Shown here: positions 40,218 to 50,519 of the stretch, piece after piece
Numbering within the stretch: the stretch's first letter is position 1
Layout of the letters: the number at the start of each line of letters is the position of its first letter
Source: Taklimakanibacter lacteus
GTDB taxonomy: Bacteria; Pseudomonadota; Alphaproteobacteria; Rhizobiales; Aestuariivirgaceae
NCBI GenBank assembly: GCA_003576695.1
Contig: QOZQ01000002.1
Coordinates: 434,001-498,000 of the forward strand
Length of the DNA: 64,000 bases
Direction of reading: 5' to 3'
The notes under the pieces: generated by a model
What the model was told of the DNA's origin: nothing
Databases searched by the model: none
The model's input: only the letters and a program-made list of their open reading frames with translations
Program-made: the position numbers and the translations under genes

Positions 40218-41079
40218 GGAAATCGACGAAGGCGCGCACGCAGGGCGACAGAAGTCGCCGGCTCGGATAGACGATGGTGATCGGCGCGCCTTCCGGATGA
40301 TTGTGCTCATCGAGCAGCATCCGCAGTCGCCCCGACCTTATATCCGGTCCGACCAGCAGCTCCGAGATGCGGATGATGCCCATGCCGGCAAGCGCCAGCC
40401 GGCGCAGCGCTTCGGTGCTGTCGGCGCGCACCGGGCTCTTGATGCGCAAGGTGCGGACGCCTTCGGGGCCTTCGAACTTCCACGTGTTCAGTTCGCCCCG
40501 CGTGGTGATGCCGAGGCAGATATGGCGCTCGAGATCGTCGGGCGATTGCGGCACGCCATGTCTTTCCAGATAGACGGGTGCCGCGCAGACCACCCGGCGG
40601 TTGGGCGCCAGCCGGCGCATGATGAGCCTCGAGTCCGCGCGCATGGTGACGCCGACCGCGACATCGACGCCTTCCGCGATGAGATCAATGATGGCATCGG
40701 TGAAGCTGAGCTCCATTTCGATCTGCGGATAGCCTTCGCGGAAGCGCGCCAGCAGGGGCACGAGGATTCGGTGGCCGAAGGCGCTGGGCAGGTTGATGCG
40801 CAGAAGGCCACGCGGCTCGGCGCCGGGCCGGATCGCCAGTTCCGCCTCCTCGATATCGGCAAGGATGCGGCGCGCCGCCTCGGCATAGGCGATGCCTTCC
40901 GCCGTGAGGCCGATGCGCCGCGTCGAGCGCTGCACCAGGCGGATGCCGAGCCGCTCCTCAAGACGCGCGATGATCTTGCTGACGGCGGAAGGGGCGAGGC
41001 CGAGCTTGCGGGCGGCGGCGGAGAAATCGCCTTCATCCACGACGGTGAGGAAGATTTCCATGCTTTCCGGTCGTTCCAT
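40174..41079 (-). CDS. LysR-family transcriptional regulator
   Basis: The 301-residue protein has an N-terminal winged helix (SMEIFLTVVDEGDFSAAARKLG, then SAVSKIIARLEERLG) and a periplasmic-binding-like effector domain. In-frame ATGs at 41091 and 41061 are alternatives. A 9-bp inverted repeat lies over the upstream region and may be an autoregulatory site. It converges with the GST gene with a 44-nt overlap, so the two transcripts are partly antisense. Target genes and inducer are unknown. Confidence 0.9.
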   Translation of the reverse strand: MERPESMEIFLTVVDEGDFSAAARKLGLAPSAVSKIIARLEERLGIRLVQRSTRRIGLTAEGIAYAEAARRILADIEEAELAIRPGAEPRGLLRINLPSAFGHRILVPLLARFREGYPQIEMELSFTDAIIDLIAEGVDVAVGVTMRADSRLIMRRLAPNRRVVCAAPVYLERHGVPQSPDDLERHICLGITTRGELNTWKFEGPEGVRTLRIKSPVRADSTEALRRLALAGMGIIRISELLVGPDIRSGRLRMLLDEHNHPEGAPITIVYPSRRLLSPCVRAFVDFLIAEFAHPPWQAAS

Positions 41080-41084
41080 GATCT

Positions 41085-41112
41085 GTTCCATTTCGTCACA
41101 AATAAATGGAAC
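41085..41112. promoter_or_regulatory. Inverted repeat GTTCCATTT-N10-AAATGGAAC upstream of the LysR gene
   Basis: Perfect 9-bp arms with a 10-nt spacer, containing the T-N11-A layout that LysR regulators bind. It sits at the start of the LysR gene, the usual place for autorepression. The region 41113-41300 has no gene that I can support. Confidence 0.5.
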
Positions 41113-41300
41113 TAATAGCATATTATCATCTGTTCGGGAGAGAATAGGTTTTCTGGAGGTCAATCTCCGGAACTTGCACATGCAGGACCTGCGGCACTTC
41201 CCTTATCGAGACAGTCTGGAGCTCCATTTCTGGGCGCGAAGGGAGCGCAGCGCCGCGATGGCGGCCTGCTGCGGGCAGATCCTGGCCTGGCTCCTTAAGC

Positions 41301-41705
41301 TCAGTCGAGATGCTCGAGATCCGGCAGCCCGCCGAGATCGACCCAGCGATGCCGCCTGATGCCATAGACCGAGACGCGCGGTGCCGGAAACTTCGGATCG
41401 GCAAAGGCGCCGACCGCGACGGCGAAAACGCCCGGCACGCCGCTCAGCTCCCAATAGATGGTCGAGCCGCAATGCGGGCAGAAATTGAAGGTGACGGTGC
41501 CGCCGCTGTCGCCCTGGCGGGTGAAGGACCGGCTTACGCCCTCGATGCGCGTCACCGCCTCCCTGGCGAAACGCGCATTCATGCTGAAGGGCGCGCCGGT
41601 TCGCCTCTGGCAGTCGAGGCAATGGCAGATCGAGACGCGCAACGGCTCGCCCTCGCAGGTGACGCGCAATTGCCCGCAGGCGCAGGAGGCTTGCCGGCCT
41701 GTCAC
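41301..41705 (-). CDS. GFA-family (glutathione-dependent formaldehyde-activating-like) zinc protein
   Basis: The 134-residue protein has the full set of GFA/CENP-V zinc cysteines: [19 protein letters not shown] and [13 protein letters not shown]. Members bind zinc; few have known substrates, and most do not act on S-hydroxymethylglutathione. Its start overlaps the hrcA stop by 4 nt, so it rides on the hrcA transcript. Confidence 0.9.
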   Translation of the reverse strand: MTGRQASCACGQLRVTCEGEPLRVSICHCLDCQRRTGAPFSMNARFAREAVTRIEGVSRSFTRQGDSGGTVTFNFCPHCGSTIYWELSGVPGVFAVAVGAFADPKFPAPRVSVYGIRRHRWVDLGGLPDLEHLD

Positions 41706-42793
41706 GTGATCAGCCGTCCGATGATGCGCGCCGTATAGTCGACCATCGGGATGATGCGGGCATAGTTCATCCGCGTCGGCCCGATGATGCCGAGCGCGCC
41801 CACGATCTTCTCCTCGCTGTTACGATAGGGCGCGACGATCAGGGATGAGCCCGACATCGAGAAGAGCTTGTTCTCGGCGCCGATGAAGATGCGCACCCCT
41901 TCGCCGGTCTCGGCTGAGCCCAGAAGCTGGATCAGGCCCTTCTTGTTCTCGAGATCGTCGAACAATTTCCGGATGCGCTCGAGGTCGTCGAAGGCGGTGA
42001 GGTTCTCGATGAGATTGCCCTGGCCCTTGACGATGAGCGTGCGGTCGTCGTCCTCGGTATTGCCCGACCAGGTGGCGACGCCATCGGCGATCACTCTTGC
42101 CGTGAGCTCGTCGAGCTCGGTCCGCAGCGTCGCGATCTCCTCCTGCATCAGGCGCTGCACTTCGGCGATCGTCTTGCCCTGCATGCGGGCCGAGAGATAG
42201 TTGGAGGCCCTGGTGAGCGAGGAGGGCGGCAGGCCCGCCGGCAGGTCGATGGCGCGGTTCTCGACGGTGCCGTCCTCGGCGACCAGGATGACGAGGCCGC
42301 GGCCGGGAGCGAGGCTCACAAATTCGATATGCTTGAGCCGCGCATTGCTCTTGGGCGCCACCACGAGGCCGGCGCAATGCGACAGGCCCGAGAGCAGCGT
42401 GGTCGCCTCGCCCAGCACCTCCTCGACCCGGCGCGAGCGGTTGGCCCCGGTCATCTGCGCATCGATGCGGGCGCGCTCTTCGGGCGAGATCGAGCCCACT
42501 TCGAGCAGCGCATCGACGAAGAAGCGCAGGCCCGCATTGGTGGGCATGCGCCCGGCGCTGGTATGGGGTGAATAGATGAGGCCCGAATCTTCGAGATCCA
42601 TCATCACATTGCGCACCGAGGCCGGCGACAGGCTGGAGGGCAGGATGCGCGAGATGGTGCGCGAGCCCACGGGCTCGCCGGTGTCGAGATAGGTTTCGAC
42701 AAGCCTGCGGAAGATATCGCGCGAGCGCTGGTCGAGTTGGGCCAACCCCTGGACGCGTTCGTCGATGAGGGGCTTCTGCGGATGGATGCTCAT
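41702..42793 (-). CDS. hrcA: Heat-inducible transcription repressor HrcA
   Basis: The 363-residue repressor binds CIRCE elements in front of groESL and dnaK operons and is refolded by GroEL. The N-terminal winged helix ([26 protein letters not shown], in part) is followed by [27 protein letters not shown] (in part), the GAF-like core and the C-terminal [23 protein letters not shown] (in part). No CIRCE element is visible in this window. It is divergent from the zinc module, whereas rph is its usual divergent neighbour. Confidence 0.96.
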   Translation of the reverse strand: MSIHPQKPLIDERVQGLAQLDQRSRDIFRRLVETYLDTGEPVGSRTISRILPSSLSPASVRNVMMDLEDSGLIYSPHTSAGRMPTNAGLRFFVDALLEVGSISPEERARIDAQMTGANRSRRVEEVLGEATTLLSGLSHCAGLVVAPKSNARLKHIEFVSLAPGRGLVILVAEDGTVENRAIDLPAGLPPSSLTRASNYLSARMQGKTIAEVQRLMQEEIATLRTELDELTARVIADGVATWSGNTEDDDRTLIVKGQGNLIENLTAFDDLERIRKLFDDLENKKGLIQLLGSAETGEGVRIFIGAENKLFSMSGSSLIVAPYRNSEEKIVGALGIIGPTRMNYARIIPMVDYTARIIGRLIT

Positions 42794-42864
42794 AGGTGGA
42801 ATCTAGAAATCGTGAGGGGGGCGGTCAACTCAAGGGTCTTGCGCATCCAGGATAATCCAGTATT

Positions 42865-42882
42865 GTTATGTTATAACATTGC
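42865..42882. promoter_or_regulatory. Zur box upstream of the zinc module
   Basis: GTTATGTTATAACATTGC contains the perfect 12-bp palindrome ATGTTATAACAT flanked by G and C at the consensus distance (G-N2-ATGTTATAACAT-N2-C). This is the zinc-uptake-regulator operator pattern of proteobacteria. It lies 24 nt before the AztD-like gene and should repress it when zinc is plentiful. Confidence 0.88.
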
Positions 42883-42905
42883 ATAATTGAGAAGGAAGTG
42901 ACCCG

Positions 42906-44105
42906 ATGAAGCTGTCCCTGACGCGCCAACTCCTCGCCTGTGCCGGACTTCTGGCGTCTGCCGCAGCGCCTGGGCTTGCCGCCGAGCAGGACCATTGGCG
43001 GGTTTTCGTCGCCGATCACAGCGCCGCCACGGTGCGCGCCATCGACGTCGGGACCGGGGCTGTGCTCGCCACCATCAGCACGCTGGGACCGGCCGCCTTG
43101 CAGGCGAGCAAGAGCGGCAGGACGGTTTTCGCGGTCCAGTCGGATGCCGACCGCGTCTCCGCCATGGCGAGCGGTGTCGCCCTCGATGACCATGGCGACC
43201 ACGGCGATCTCAAAGTGTCGCAGCCCTATCTGCTCAACGCCACCTCGAGGGGCGCGCGCCCCGTCCATTTCATCGAGCATGACGGCCAGATCGCCATTTT
43301 CCATGACGGCGACGGATCGGCCGCCATTGTCAGCGAGGCGCAATTCATCAAGGGCAAGCTGGCGCCGAGAGACGTGAAGACGGCAAGTCCGCATCACGGG
43401 CTCGCTGTGCCGCTGGGCGACAAAACACTGATCTCCATCCCGGATCCGCAAGACCCCGATGCGCTGCCCATCGGCATGCGCCTCCTCGACAAGGATGGCA
43501 AAATGCTTGCCGACCATGCCTGCCCGAGCCTTCATGGCGAGGCATCCTCGGGCCATCTCCTGGCGATCGCCTGCGCCAAGGGCCTGATTCTCGTCGACAC
43601 GCAGAAGCAGGAGCCGCAGATCAGCTTCCTGCCCTATCCGCCGTCTCTGCCCGAAGGCAAGGCGACGACGCTCAGGGGCGCCGAGTCGCTGCGCTATTTC
43701 ATCGGCAATTATGGGCCCGACGCGATCATCCTCATCGATGTCTCGGCCAGGGAACCGTTTCGTCTGATCAAGCTGCCATCGCGCCGCGTCGACTTCGCCA
43801 TCGATCCGCGGAATTCCGAGCGCGTCTATGTCTTCACCGAGGACGGCTTCCTGCACCGCATCGACGCGATAAAGGGAGAGATCACGAGAAGCGCCAGGCT
43901 CACCGAGCCCTACAGCATGGATGGCCACTGGCGCGATCCGCGGCCGCGTCTCGCGGTGGCGGGCGAGGAGATCGTGGTGAGCGATCCGCTCGCCGGCGCC
44001 TTGCTCGTGGCCAATCCCGAGACGCTGGCCGAAAGCCGCCGCATCGAGACCGGCGGCATGCCCTATGGCCTCATCGCCATTGGCGGCGCCGGCGAAGTCC
44101 ATTGA
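42906..44105 (+). CDS. aztD: AztD-like periplasmic zinc metallochaperone
   Basis: The 399-residue protein has a signal peptide ([18 protein letters not shown]) and a beta-propeller-like series of blades ([21 protein letters not shown], with later [25 protein letters not shown] and [19 protein letters not shown], in part). The His-rich loop DDHGDHGDL (94-102) is the hallmark by which AztD binds zinc and passes it to the binding protein AztC. A Zur box lies just upstream and a COG0523 GTPase follows. The usual aztABC transporter genes are not adjacent. Family assignment is by motif and context. Confidence 0.85.
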   Translation: MKLSLTRQLLACAGLLASAAAPGLAAEQDHWRVFVADHSAATVRAIDVGTGAVLATISTLGPAALQASKSGRTVFAVQSDADRVSAMASGVALDDHGDHGDLKVSQPYLLNATSRGARPVHFIEHDGQIAIFHDGDGSAAIVSEAQFIKGKLAPRDVKTASPHHGLAVPLGDKTLISIPDPQDPDALPIGMRLLDKDGKMLADHACPSLHGEASSGHLLAIACAKGLILVDTQKQEPQISFLPYPPSLPEGKATTLRGAESLRYFIGNYGPDAIILIDVSAREPFRLIKLPSRRVDFAIDPRNSERVYVFTEDGFLHRIDAIKGEITRSARLTEPYSMDGHWRDPRPRLAVAGEEIVVSDPLAGALLVANPETLAESRRIETGGMPYGLIAIGGAGEVH

Positions 44106-44113
44106 CGGTGCTC

Positions 44114-45331
44114 ATGATGCAGGACAAGCGCCTTCCCGTCACCGTGCTCTCGGGCTTCCTGGGCGCCGGCAAGACGACGCTCCTCAATCACATCCTCAAC
44201 AATCGCGAAGGCCGGCGCGTCGCGGTGATCGTCAATGACATGGGCGAGGTCAATATCGATGCCGATCTCATCCGCGCCGGCGGCGGCGATCTCGCGCGCC
44301 GCGAGGAGAGGCTCGTCGAGATGACCAATGGCTGCATCTGCTGCACCTTGCGCGAGGATCTTCTGTCGGAGGTGCGCCGCCTGTGCGCGGAAGGGCGCTT
44401 CGACTATCTCCTCATCGAAGGAACCGGCATCGCCGAGCCGCTGCCCATTGCCGCCACCTTCGCCTTCCGCGACGAGGCGGGCTGCTCGCTCGCCGACGTG
44501 GCGCGCCTCGACACGATGGTGACGGTCGTCGATGCCGTCAATCTTCTTGGCCATTATTCAAGCCGCGATTTTCTGCGCGAGCGGGGGCAGGCGGCCGACG
44601 AGGGTGACATGCGCACCCTCGTCGATCTGCTTGTCGACCAGATCGAATTCGCCGATGTCGTGGTGATCAACAAGATCGCGGATGTGACGGCGGAGCAGCG
44701 CGATCACGTGCGCAAGATCGTGCGCGCCCTGAATGCCGATGCGCGCCTGATCGAGACGAGCTTCGCGCAGGTGGCGCTGGACGATGTCCTCGCCACGCAT
44801 CGCTTCGATCATGACCGGGCCGAAGAGCATCCGCTCTGGTTCAAGGAGCTGCACGGGCATGCGGGCCATGTGCCGGAAAGCGAGGAATATGGCATTGCGA
44901 GCTTCGTCTATCGGGCGCGCCGCCCCTTCCATCCGGCGCGGTTCAATGGTTTCCTGGCGCGGACATGGCCAGGTCTCATCCGCGCCAAGGGTTTCTTTTG
45001 GCTGGCGACGCGCCCCGATTGGGTGGGCGAGATGAGCCTGGCCGGCTCGATCTGCCGGACCGAAGGGATGGGCTTCTGGTGGGCTGGGGTGCCTCAGGAC
45101 CGTTGGCCCGATCATCCCGAATGGCGCGGGCAATTGCAGGCGCGCTGGGCGGAAGGCTGGGGCGACCGGCGCCAGGAGCTGGTCTTCATCGGCTCAGGCC
45201 TCGATGAAGGGGCGATGCGGACGGCGCTCGATGAATGCCTGATCGGGCCGCAGCAGCCTATGCGTTTTCGCCCCGCGGATTATCGCGATCTCAGGGATCC
45301 GTTCCCGAAATGGCGGCGTAGCGCGGCGTGA
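44114..45331 (+). CDS. CobW/COG0523-family GTP-dependent metal chaperone (ZigA/ZNG1-like)
   Basis: The 405-residue GTPase has GFLGAGKTT (14-22), the CxCC metal site [11 protein letters not shown] (Cys74, 76, 77), Walker [11 protein letters not shown] and the GTP-specificity loop [10 protein letters not shown]-terminal CobW_C domain follows, with several histidines between ([24 protein letters not shown]). Zur-regulated members hand zinc to essential enzymes when zinc is scarce. It follows aztD closely under the same Zur box. Start uncertain: ATG 44114 or 44117, or a TTG at 44102 overlapping the aztD stop. Confidence 0.88.
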   Translation: MMQDKRLPVTVLSGFLGAGKTTLLNHILNNREGRRVAVIVNDMGEVNIDADLIRAGGGDLARREERLVEMTNGCICCTLREDLLSEVRRLCAEGRFDYLLIEGTGIAEPLPIAATFAFRDEAGCSLADVARLDTMVTVVDAVNLLGHYSSRDFLRERGQAADEGDMRTLVDLLVDQIEFADVVVINKIADVTAEQRDHVRKIVRALNADARLIETSFAQVALDDVLATHRFDHDRAEEHPLWFKELHGHAGHVPESEEYGIASFVYRARRPFHPARFNGFLARTWPGLIRAKGFFWLATRPDWVGEMSLAGSICRTEGMGFWWAGVPQDRWPDHPEWRGQLQARWAEGWGDRRQELVFIGSGLDEGAMRTALDECLIGPQQPMRFRPADYRDLRDPFPKWRRSAA

Positions 45332-45399
45332 AACGGCATCTGTTCATCCGTCAAGGGAGCCGCTAGAACCTCCCCCATTCAATCGAATGAGGAGTGACT

Positions 45400-46113
45400 A
45401 TGCGGCCGTCCGGGCGGAAGCCCCAAGAATTGCGTAAAGTGAGTTTCGAGCGCGGCTTTTCCAAGCATGCGGAAGGTTCCTGCCTCGTGCGCTTCGGCGA
45501 CACCCATGTGATGTGCCTGGCGACCGTCGAGGAGAAGGTGCCGCCCTGGCTGAAAGGCGCCGGCAAGGGCTGGGTCACGGCCGAATATGGCATGCTGCCG
45601 CGCGCCACCGGCGAGCGCATGCGCCGCGAGGCCACGCAGGGCAAGCAGTCGGGCCGCACCCAGGAGATCCAGCGCCTGATCGGCCGCTCGCTGCGCGCCG
45701 TGGTCGATCTCGTCGGCCTCGGCGAAAAGCAGATCACGCTCGATTGCGATGTCATCCAGGCCGATGGCGGCACCCGCACCGCCGCCATCACCGGCAGCTG
45801 GATCGCGCTCCACGACGCGCTCAGATGGATGGAAGCGCGCGAGATGTTCAAGGCCAACCCGTTGCGCGACCATGTCGCTGCCATCTCCTGCGGCATCCAC
45901 AATGGCGCGGTGGTGCTAGATCTCGATTATGACGAGGACTCGACCGCCGAGACCGACGCCAATTTCGTCATGACCGGTCAAGGCGGTATCGTCGAGGTGC
46001 AGGGCACGGCGGAAGGCGAGCCCTTCTCGCAGGAGCGCTTCCTCGAGCTCATGGCGCTGGCGAAGGCCGGCATCGGCGAATTGGTGGCGCTGCAGAAGCA
46101 GGCGGTCGCATGA
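45400..46113 (+). CDS. rph: Ribonuclease PH
   Basis: The 237-residue phosphorolytic exoribonuclease trims tRNA 3' ends. The start [27 protein letters not shown] (in part), the phosphate site [30 protein letters not shown] (in part) and [16 protein letters not shown] are intact. The ATG at 45400 follows AGGAG at 5 nt. Its stop overlaps the next start by 4 nt (ATGA), beginning an rph-rdgB-hemW operon. Confidence 0.97.
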   Translation: MRPSGRKPQELRKVSFERGFSKHAEGSCLVRFGDTHVMCLATVEEKVPPWLKGAGKGWVTAEYGMLPRATGERMRREATQGKQSGRTQEIQRLIGRSLRAVVDLVGLGEKQITLDCDVIQADGGTRTAAITGSWIALHDALRWMEAREMFKANPLRDHVAAISCGIHNGAVVLDLDYDEDSTAETDANFVMTGQGGIVEVQGTAEGEPFSQERFLELMALAKAGIGELVALQKQAVA

Positions 46114-47120
46114 AGGCGAAAGCCATCCTCGAGACCATCCTCTATGGCGAGGACATTGCTGCCTTGCGCCGGTTCTATGAAGGACTGCTCGGGCTCAAGG
46201 TGCGCCGCGAGCTCGAAGGCCAGTTCGTCTTCTTCCATTGCGGCGAGAGCATGCTGCTCGTCTTCAATCCGGCCGTCTCGGCGGTGAAGCCAAAATCCTT
46301 CATCTCGGCGCCGCCGCATGGCGCCAAGGGCGCGGGCCATGTCTGTTTCTCCGCTACGGCTGAGGAGCTCGATCGATGGCGCGACCATCTCGCCGGCCAC
46401 GGCATCGGACTTGAAGCCGATTTCGAATGGCCGGGCGGCGGGCGCTCGATCTATTGCCGCGACCCCGCCGGCAATTCGGTCGAATTCGCCGAGCCCCGCA
46501 TCTGGGGCCTGGAGCGCCGGAGTTTGCGCAATCAGAAGCTCGTCGTTGCCTCGCATAATCCCGGCAAGATCAGGGAGATCGGCGAGCTTCTGGGACCCTA
46601 TGGCGTCGAGGCTGTTTCGGCCGGAAGCCTGGGCCTGTCCGAGCCCGAGGAGACCGGCACCACTTTCGAGGCCAATGCGCAGCTCAAATCCGAAGCGTCG
46701 GCGCGAGGCTCGGGTCTCGTGGCACTGGCCGATGATTCAGGCCTCTGTGTCGATGCCCTGAATGGCGATCCCGGCCTCCATTCGGCGCGCTGGGCCGGCC
46801 CCTCCAGGGACTTCGCCCTCGCCATGCGCAATGTCGAGGAGAAGCTGCAGGCCCAAGGCGCCACATCACCTTCCCTGCGCAGGGCGCATTTCGTCAGCGT
46901 GCTCTCCGTCGCCTGGCCCGATGGCCATGTCGAGAATTTCCGCGGCGAGGTGTATGGCACGCTGGTCTGGCCGCCGCGCGGCAGCTACGGCTTCGGTTAT
47001 GATCCGATGTTCCTGCCCGACGGCCATGAGCAGACCTTCGGTGAAATGGATCCCGACGCCAAGCATGCGATCTCGCACCGCGCCGTGGCGTTCCGGAAGC
47101 TTGTCGATGCGCTCTTCTGA
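46110..47120 (+). CDS. rdgB: VOC (glyoxalase-like) domain fused to RdgB dITP/XTP pyrophosphatase
   Basis: One uninterrupted 336-codon frame encodes two domains. Residues 1-130 form a VOC/glyoxalase domain ([25 protein letters not shown] ... [21 protein letters not shown], in part). Residues 141-336 form a complete RdgB ([46 protein letters not shown] and [18 protein letters not shown], in part), which removes ITP, dITP and XTP. RdgB has no own Met start; a TTG at 46524, 9 nt behind GGAG, could give a separate product. It overlaps rph at the start and hemW by 14 nt at the end. Confidence 0.9.
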   Translation: MKAKAILETILYGEDIAALRRFYEGLLGLKVRRELEGQFVFFHCGESMLLVFNPAVSAVKPKSFISAPPHGAKGAGHVCFSATAEELDRWRDHLAGHGIGLEADFEWPGGGRSIYCRDPAGNSVEFAEPRIWGLERRSLRNQKLVVASHNPGKIREIGELLGPYGVEAVSAGSLGLSEPEETGTTFEANAQLKSEASARGSGLVALADDSGLCVDALNGDPGLHSARWAGPSRDFALAMRNVEEKLQAQGATSPSLRRAHFVSVLSVAWPDGHVENFRGEVYGTLVWPPRGSYGFGYDPMFLPDGHEQTFGEMDPDAKHAISHRAVAFRKLVDALF

Positions 47121-48252
47121 ACCAGGCTTCGGCGTCTATGTGCACTGGCCCTTCTGCAAGGCCAAATGCCCCTATTGCGATTTCAACTCGCATGTGCGCC
47201 ATGCGCCGGTCGATGCGATGTCCTTCGCCGAAGGACTGGTGCGCGAGCTTTCCTGGTTCGGCGAGCGAACGCAGAAGCGCGAGGTGGCGAGCATCTTCTT
47301 CGGCGGCGGCACACCCTCCTTGATGCCGCCCGCGGCAGTGGCCCATGTGCTGGATGCAATAGCGAAACTGTGGCCGCTGTCGCCCGAGGCCGAGGTGACG
47401 CTCGAAGCCAACCCGACCAGCGTCGAGGCCGGAAATTTCGCTGGCTATCGTTCGGCCGGCGTCAACCGCGTCTCGGTTGGCGTCCAGGCGCTCGATGCGG
47501 AGGACCTCAAGGCGCTGGGCCGCCAGCATTCGGTCGAGGAAGCGCTCGCCGCTTTCCGCCTGGCGGCCAGGATCTTTCCGCGCGTCTCCTTCGATCTCAT
47601 CTATGCGCGCCCCGGCCAGACGCGCGAGGCCTGGACGGCCGAGCTTGCCCGCGCGCTCGCCGAGCAGCAGGGGCATATGTCGCTCTACCAGCTCACCATC
47701 GAGGAGGGCACCCGCTATGCCGATCTTTACGCGGCGGGGAAGCTCATCGTGCCCGACGAGGAGACGGGCGCCGATCTTTACGACATCACCCAGGAGCTCA
47801 CCGCGCAAGCGGGATTGAACGCCTATGAAGTGTCGAACCATGCCTTGCCCGGCCATGAATCGCGCCACAACCTGATCTACTGGCGCTATGGCGACTATGC
47901 GGGCGTCGGCCCCGGTGCCCATAGCCGCATCGGCCAGGGCTCGGACCGTTTCGCCTTGTCGACCGAGCGGCATCCCGAAACCTGGCGCGCCCGGGTCGCA
48001 GCCGACGGTCATGCTGTTGTCGAGGAGACACGCATCGAGACCGCCGACCAGGCTGCCGAATATCTGCTGATGGGCCTGCGCATCGCCGACGGCATCGACC
48101 TTGCGCGCTATCGCCAGTTGTCGGGGCGCAGCCCCGCGCATCTGGCCGAGCTCACCGAGATGGGCCTCGTCAGCTTGCGCGGCGACCGCCTGATCGCGAC
48201 CCATGCCGGACGCCGCGTGCTCAATGCGGTGATCTCGCAGCTGGCGGCGTGA
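47107..48252 (+). CDS. hemW: Radical SAM heme chaperone HemW
   Basis: The 381-residue protein has the radical-SAM cysteines at Cys17, Cys21 and Cys24 ([15 protein letters not shown]) and the HemW hallmarks [11 protein letters not shown] and [21 protein letters not shown] (in part). A HemN_C domain lies at the end. HemW is a heme-transfer protein, not a coproporphyrinogen dehydrogenase; the CxxxCxxC spacing without a fourth nearby cysteine agrees. I start at ATG 47107, inside the end of rdgB; the longer open frame upstream is antiphase to rdgB. Confidence 0.95.
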   Translation: MRSSEPGFGVYVHWPFCKAKCPYCDFNSHVRHAPVDAMSFAEGLVRELSWFGERTQKREVASIFFGGGTPSLMPPAAVAHVLDAIAKLWPLSPEAEVTLEANPTSVEAGNFAGYRSAGVNRVSVGVQALDAEDLKALGRQHSVEEALAAFRLAARIFPRVSFDLIYARPGQTREAWTAELARALAEQQGHMSLYQLTIEEGTRYADLYAAGKLIVPDEETGADLYDITQELTAQAGLNAYEVSNHALPGHESRHNLIYWRYGDYAGVGPGAHSRIGQGSDRFALSTERHPETWRARVAADGHAVVEETRIETADQAAEYLLMGLRIADGIDLARYRQLSGRSPAHLAELTEMGLVSLRGDRLIATHAGRRVLNAVISQLAA

Positions 48253-48387
48253 TTGGCCGTCGGTTTCAGGGAAAGAACAGGGATTGCAGGGCAGAAAATG
48301 CCCACCCCGGCGTTATCAAAGGGTCGGCGTTTGGGAGCAGGGAATTCGAAGGGAGTTCGCCTGTCCAGCCCGCAACGCGATGCGCCG

Positions 48388-49575
48388 CTAGTACCCCGCC
48401 CCGAATCGGCTGGGAGCTTGCGCCACCACTTCCGGTCCGCTGGGCGTCATCTGCAGGATCGACAGGCCGCGTTCGATGAGGCCGTTCGAGCGGAAGCGGA
48501 AGAGGCCGTTCTGGCCCTGGAAGCCGCCGCTGCTGGTGATCGCCGCCGAGGAGAAGTCGCCGCTGCGGGCAAGCCCTGCGGCGAGGCTCACCGCATCATA
48601 GGCGAGGCTCGCGATGCGCGGCGGCCTCGAGCCATAGACACCGGAATATTTGCTGTTGAAGCGCTCGACCATGTCGGGCGCAACACCCGCATACCAGCCG
48701 CCCTGCGCGATCGGTGTGGCGCGCGTGACACTATCGTCCCACAGGCCGGTGCCGAGGATCGTCACCCTTTGCGGCGTGATGCCGTTCTGCTCGAGAGCGC
48801 CGCTCAGCGCGCGCAAGGCCTCGCCGCCTTCCGGGATGAGGAGCGCATCGATGCCGCGTGACGTGTCGTTCACATCCTGGGCGATGCGCTGTGCTGCGGC
48901 GGTGCTTGACTGGCCGCGCGCATAGGGCTGGCTCGCCGCGATCTGGACGCCGCTCGAGCCCGCCGAGCGGTTGAGGGCGGCCTGGACATTGCTGCCATAT
49001 TGCGTCTGCGGATAGAGCAGCGCCACGCTGCGCTTGCCCTGAGAAGCCGCATAGCGCACCACATTCGCCACTTCCTCTTCCGGCAGGAAGCTCATGAGAT
49101 AGGTGCCCTGGCCCGCGACGCTGCTGGCCGAGGAGAAGGCGATGATATTGGCGCGGCCCTGGACGGCGGTCTTGACCGCCTGGACCTCGGGCGCCAGCAG
49201 CGGACCCAATATGAGCTCGGCCCCCTCATTGAGGGCGGCCTGGGCGGCCGCCTGCGCGGTGCCGGCGGAGCCGCCCGAATCCTTGGTGATGAGCGTGACG
49301 CCGGACCCGCCCATGTCGGTCAGGGCCAGCTCGGCCGCCTGCTTCATCGCCTGGGCGATGCGCTTGGTCTCGCCCGAGGCCGAGAGCGGCAGCAGCAGCG
49401 CGATCTTGCGCCCGCTCGCCGCCTGCCGGGTGAGCTGCTCGCCCTTGACGCCGGCGTCGTTGAACATGTCGCCCATCTTGGAGGAGGTGCAGGCGGCCAG
49501 CATCAGGGCGAGGAAACCCATGAGCAGCATTCGCCACTGCCACAAGCCGCGCTGAGGCGCTATTGTCGCCGCCAT
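48388..49575 (-). CDS. Penicillin-binding protein activator-like lipoprotein (type 1 periplasmic-binding fold)
   Basis: The 395-residue protein has a lipoprotein signal (WRMLLMGFLALMLAAC, lipobox LAAC, Cys29) and a Leu/Ile/Val-binding-protein-like fold (KIALLLPLSASGETKRIAQAMKQAAELAL, in part; SGGSAGTAQAAAQAALNEGAELILGPLLAPEV, in part). It corresponds to the LpoA C-terminal domain, whose E. coli form activates PBP1A. The divergent order with rsmI-yraN-gshB is the conserved LpoA neighbourhood. Whether it activates a penicillin-binding protein here is an inference. Confidence 0.87.
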   Translation of the reverse strand: MAATIAPQRGLWQWRMLLMGFLALMLAACTSSKMGDMFNDAGVKGEQLTRQAASGRKIALLLPLSASGETKRIAQAMKQAAELALTDMGGSGVTLITKDSGGSAGTAQAAAQAALNEGAELILGPLLAPEVQAVKTAVQGRANIIAFSSASSVAGQGTYLMSFLPEEEVANVVRYAASQGKRSVALLYPQTQYGSNVQAALNRSAGSSGVQIAASQPYARGQSSTAAAQRIAQDVNDTSRGIDALLIPEGGEALRALSGALEQNGITPQRVTILGTGLWDDSVTRATPIAQGGWYAGVAPDMVERFNSKYSGVYGSRPPRIASLAYDAVSLAAGLARSGDFSSAAITSSGGFQGQNGLFRFRSNGLIERGLSILQMTPSGPEVVAQAPSRFGAGY

Positions 49576-49595
49576 AGAGTCACTCAGTCCCGTCA

Positions 49596-50519
49596 ATGTC
49601 CCCAACTCCACCCATGTCCACAAAGCCGCCGGCCGGCCGCCGATATACCATAAAAGGGGTCGTCTTCGAGGCCGAAAGCCTGGCGCCCGGCCTCCATGTG
49701 ACGGCGACGCCGATTGGTCATCTTGCCGACATTTCGTTAAGGGCGGTTAACGCGCTGGCCGCGGCGGACGAGATCCTATGCGAAGACACGCGCGTCACCG
49801 GGAAACTGCTCCATCGCTATGGCATTACAACCAGGCTTGTTCCCTATCATGATCATAATGCGGCGAAACTGCGGCCCCGCATTCTGGCGGCGCTGGCCGA
49901 CGGCAAGGCACTGGTCCTGGTGAGCGATGCCGGGACCCCGCTCATCTCCGATCCCGGCTTCAAGCTCGCCCGCGCCGTCATCGCCGAAGGCCTGTCGCTG
50001 CATGTCATTCCGGGGGCTTCCGCTCCCCTGGCAGCGCTCACGCTCTCGGGCCTTCCCTCCGACCGCTTCATGTTCGCGGGCTTCCTGCCGGAAAAGCAGG
50101 GTGAGCGGCGGCGCCTGCTTGAAGCGCTCAAGGCCGTGCCCTCGACGCTCATCTTCTTCGAGAGTCCGCATCGCATCGTCGCGTCGCTTTGCGATATCGC
50201 CGATCTGTTGGTCGGGCGCGACGTGGCGGTGACGCGCGAATTGACCAAGCTGCATGAGGAGGCGCTGCGCGGACCGGCGGCGGAGATTGCCGCGGTGCTC
50301 GAGGCGCGCGAGGCGATCAAGGGCGAGATCACGCTGGTCGTGGCGCCGCCGGGCGAGGCGGCCCCACCCGCGGCCGAGGACATCGACAAGGCGCTGCTCG
50401 ATGCTTCCACGCATTTGCCGGCAGGCCAGGCCGCCGCCGAGATCGCCCATCGCTTCGGCCTCGCCAAGAGGGATCTCTATGCCCGCCTCCTCGCGCTCAA
50501 AGACAAGACGGCGCAATGA
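49596..50519 (+). CDS. rsmI: 16S rRNA (cytidine(1402)-2'-O)-methyltransferase
   Basis: The 307-residue SAM enzyme (SpoU-unrelated, tetrapyrrole-methylase fold) 2'-O-methylates C1402 of 16S rRNA. Motifs: HVTATPIGHLADISLRAVNAL, CEDTRVTGKLLHRYGI, VSDAGTPLISDPGFKLARA and PGASAPLAALTLSGLPSDRFMF (in part). Start uncertain: ATG 49596 or ATG 49614, neither with a good Shine-Dalgarno. It overlaps yraN by 41 nt. Confidence 0.95.
   Translation: MSPTPPMSTKPPAGRRYTIKGVVFEAESLAPGLHVTATPIGHLADISLRAVNALAAADEILCEDTRVTGKLLHRYGITTRLVPYHDHNAAKLRPRILAALADGKALVLVSDAGTPLISDPGFKLARAVIAEGLSLHVIPGASAPLAALTLSGLPSDRFMFAGFLPEKQGERRRLLEALKAVPSTLIFFESPHRIVASLCDIADLLVGRDVAVTRELTKLHEEALRGPAAEIAAVLEAREAIKGEITLVVAPPGEAAPPAAEDIDKALLDASTHLPAGQAAAEIAHRFGLAKRDLYARLLALKDKTAQ

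Noticed and set aside
41113-41300. A gene between the LysR and GFA genes
   Set aside because: The open frames here lack start signals and family resemblance; I see nothing supportable.
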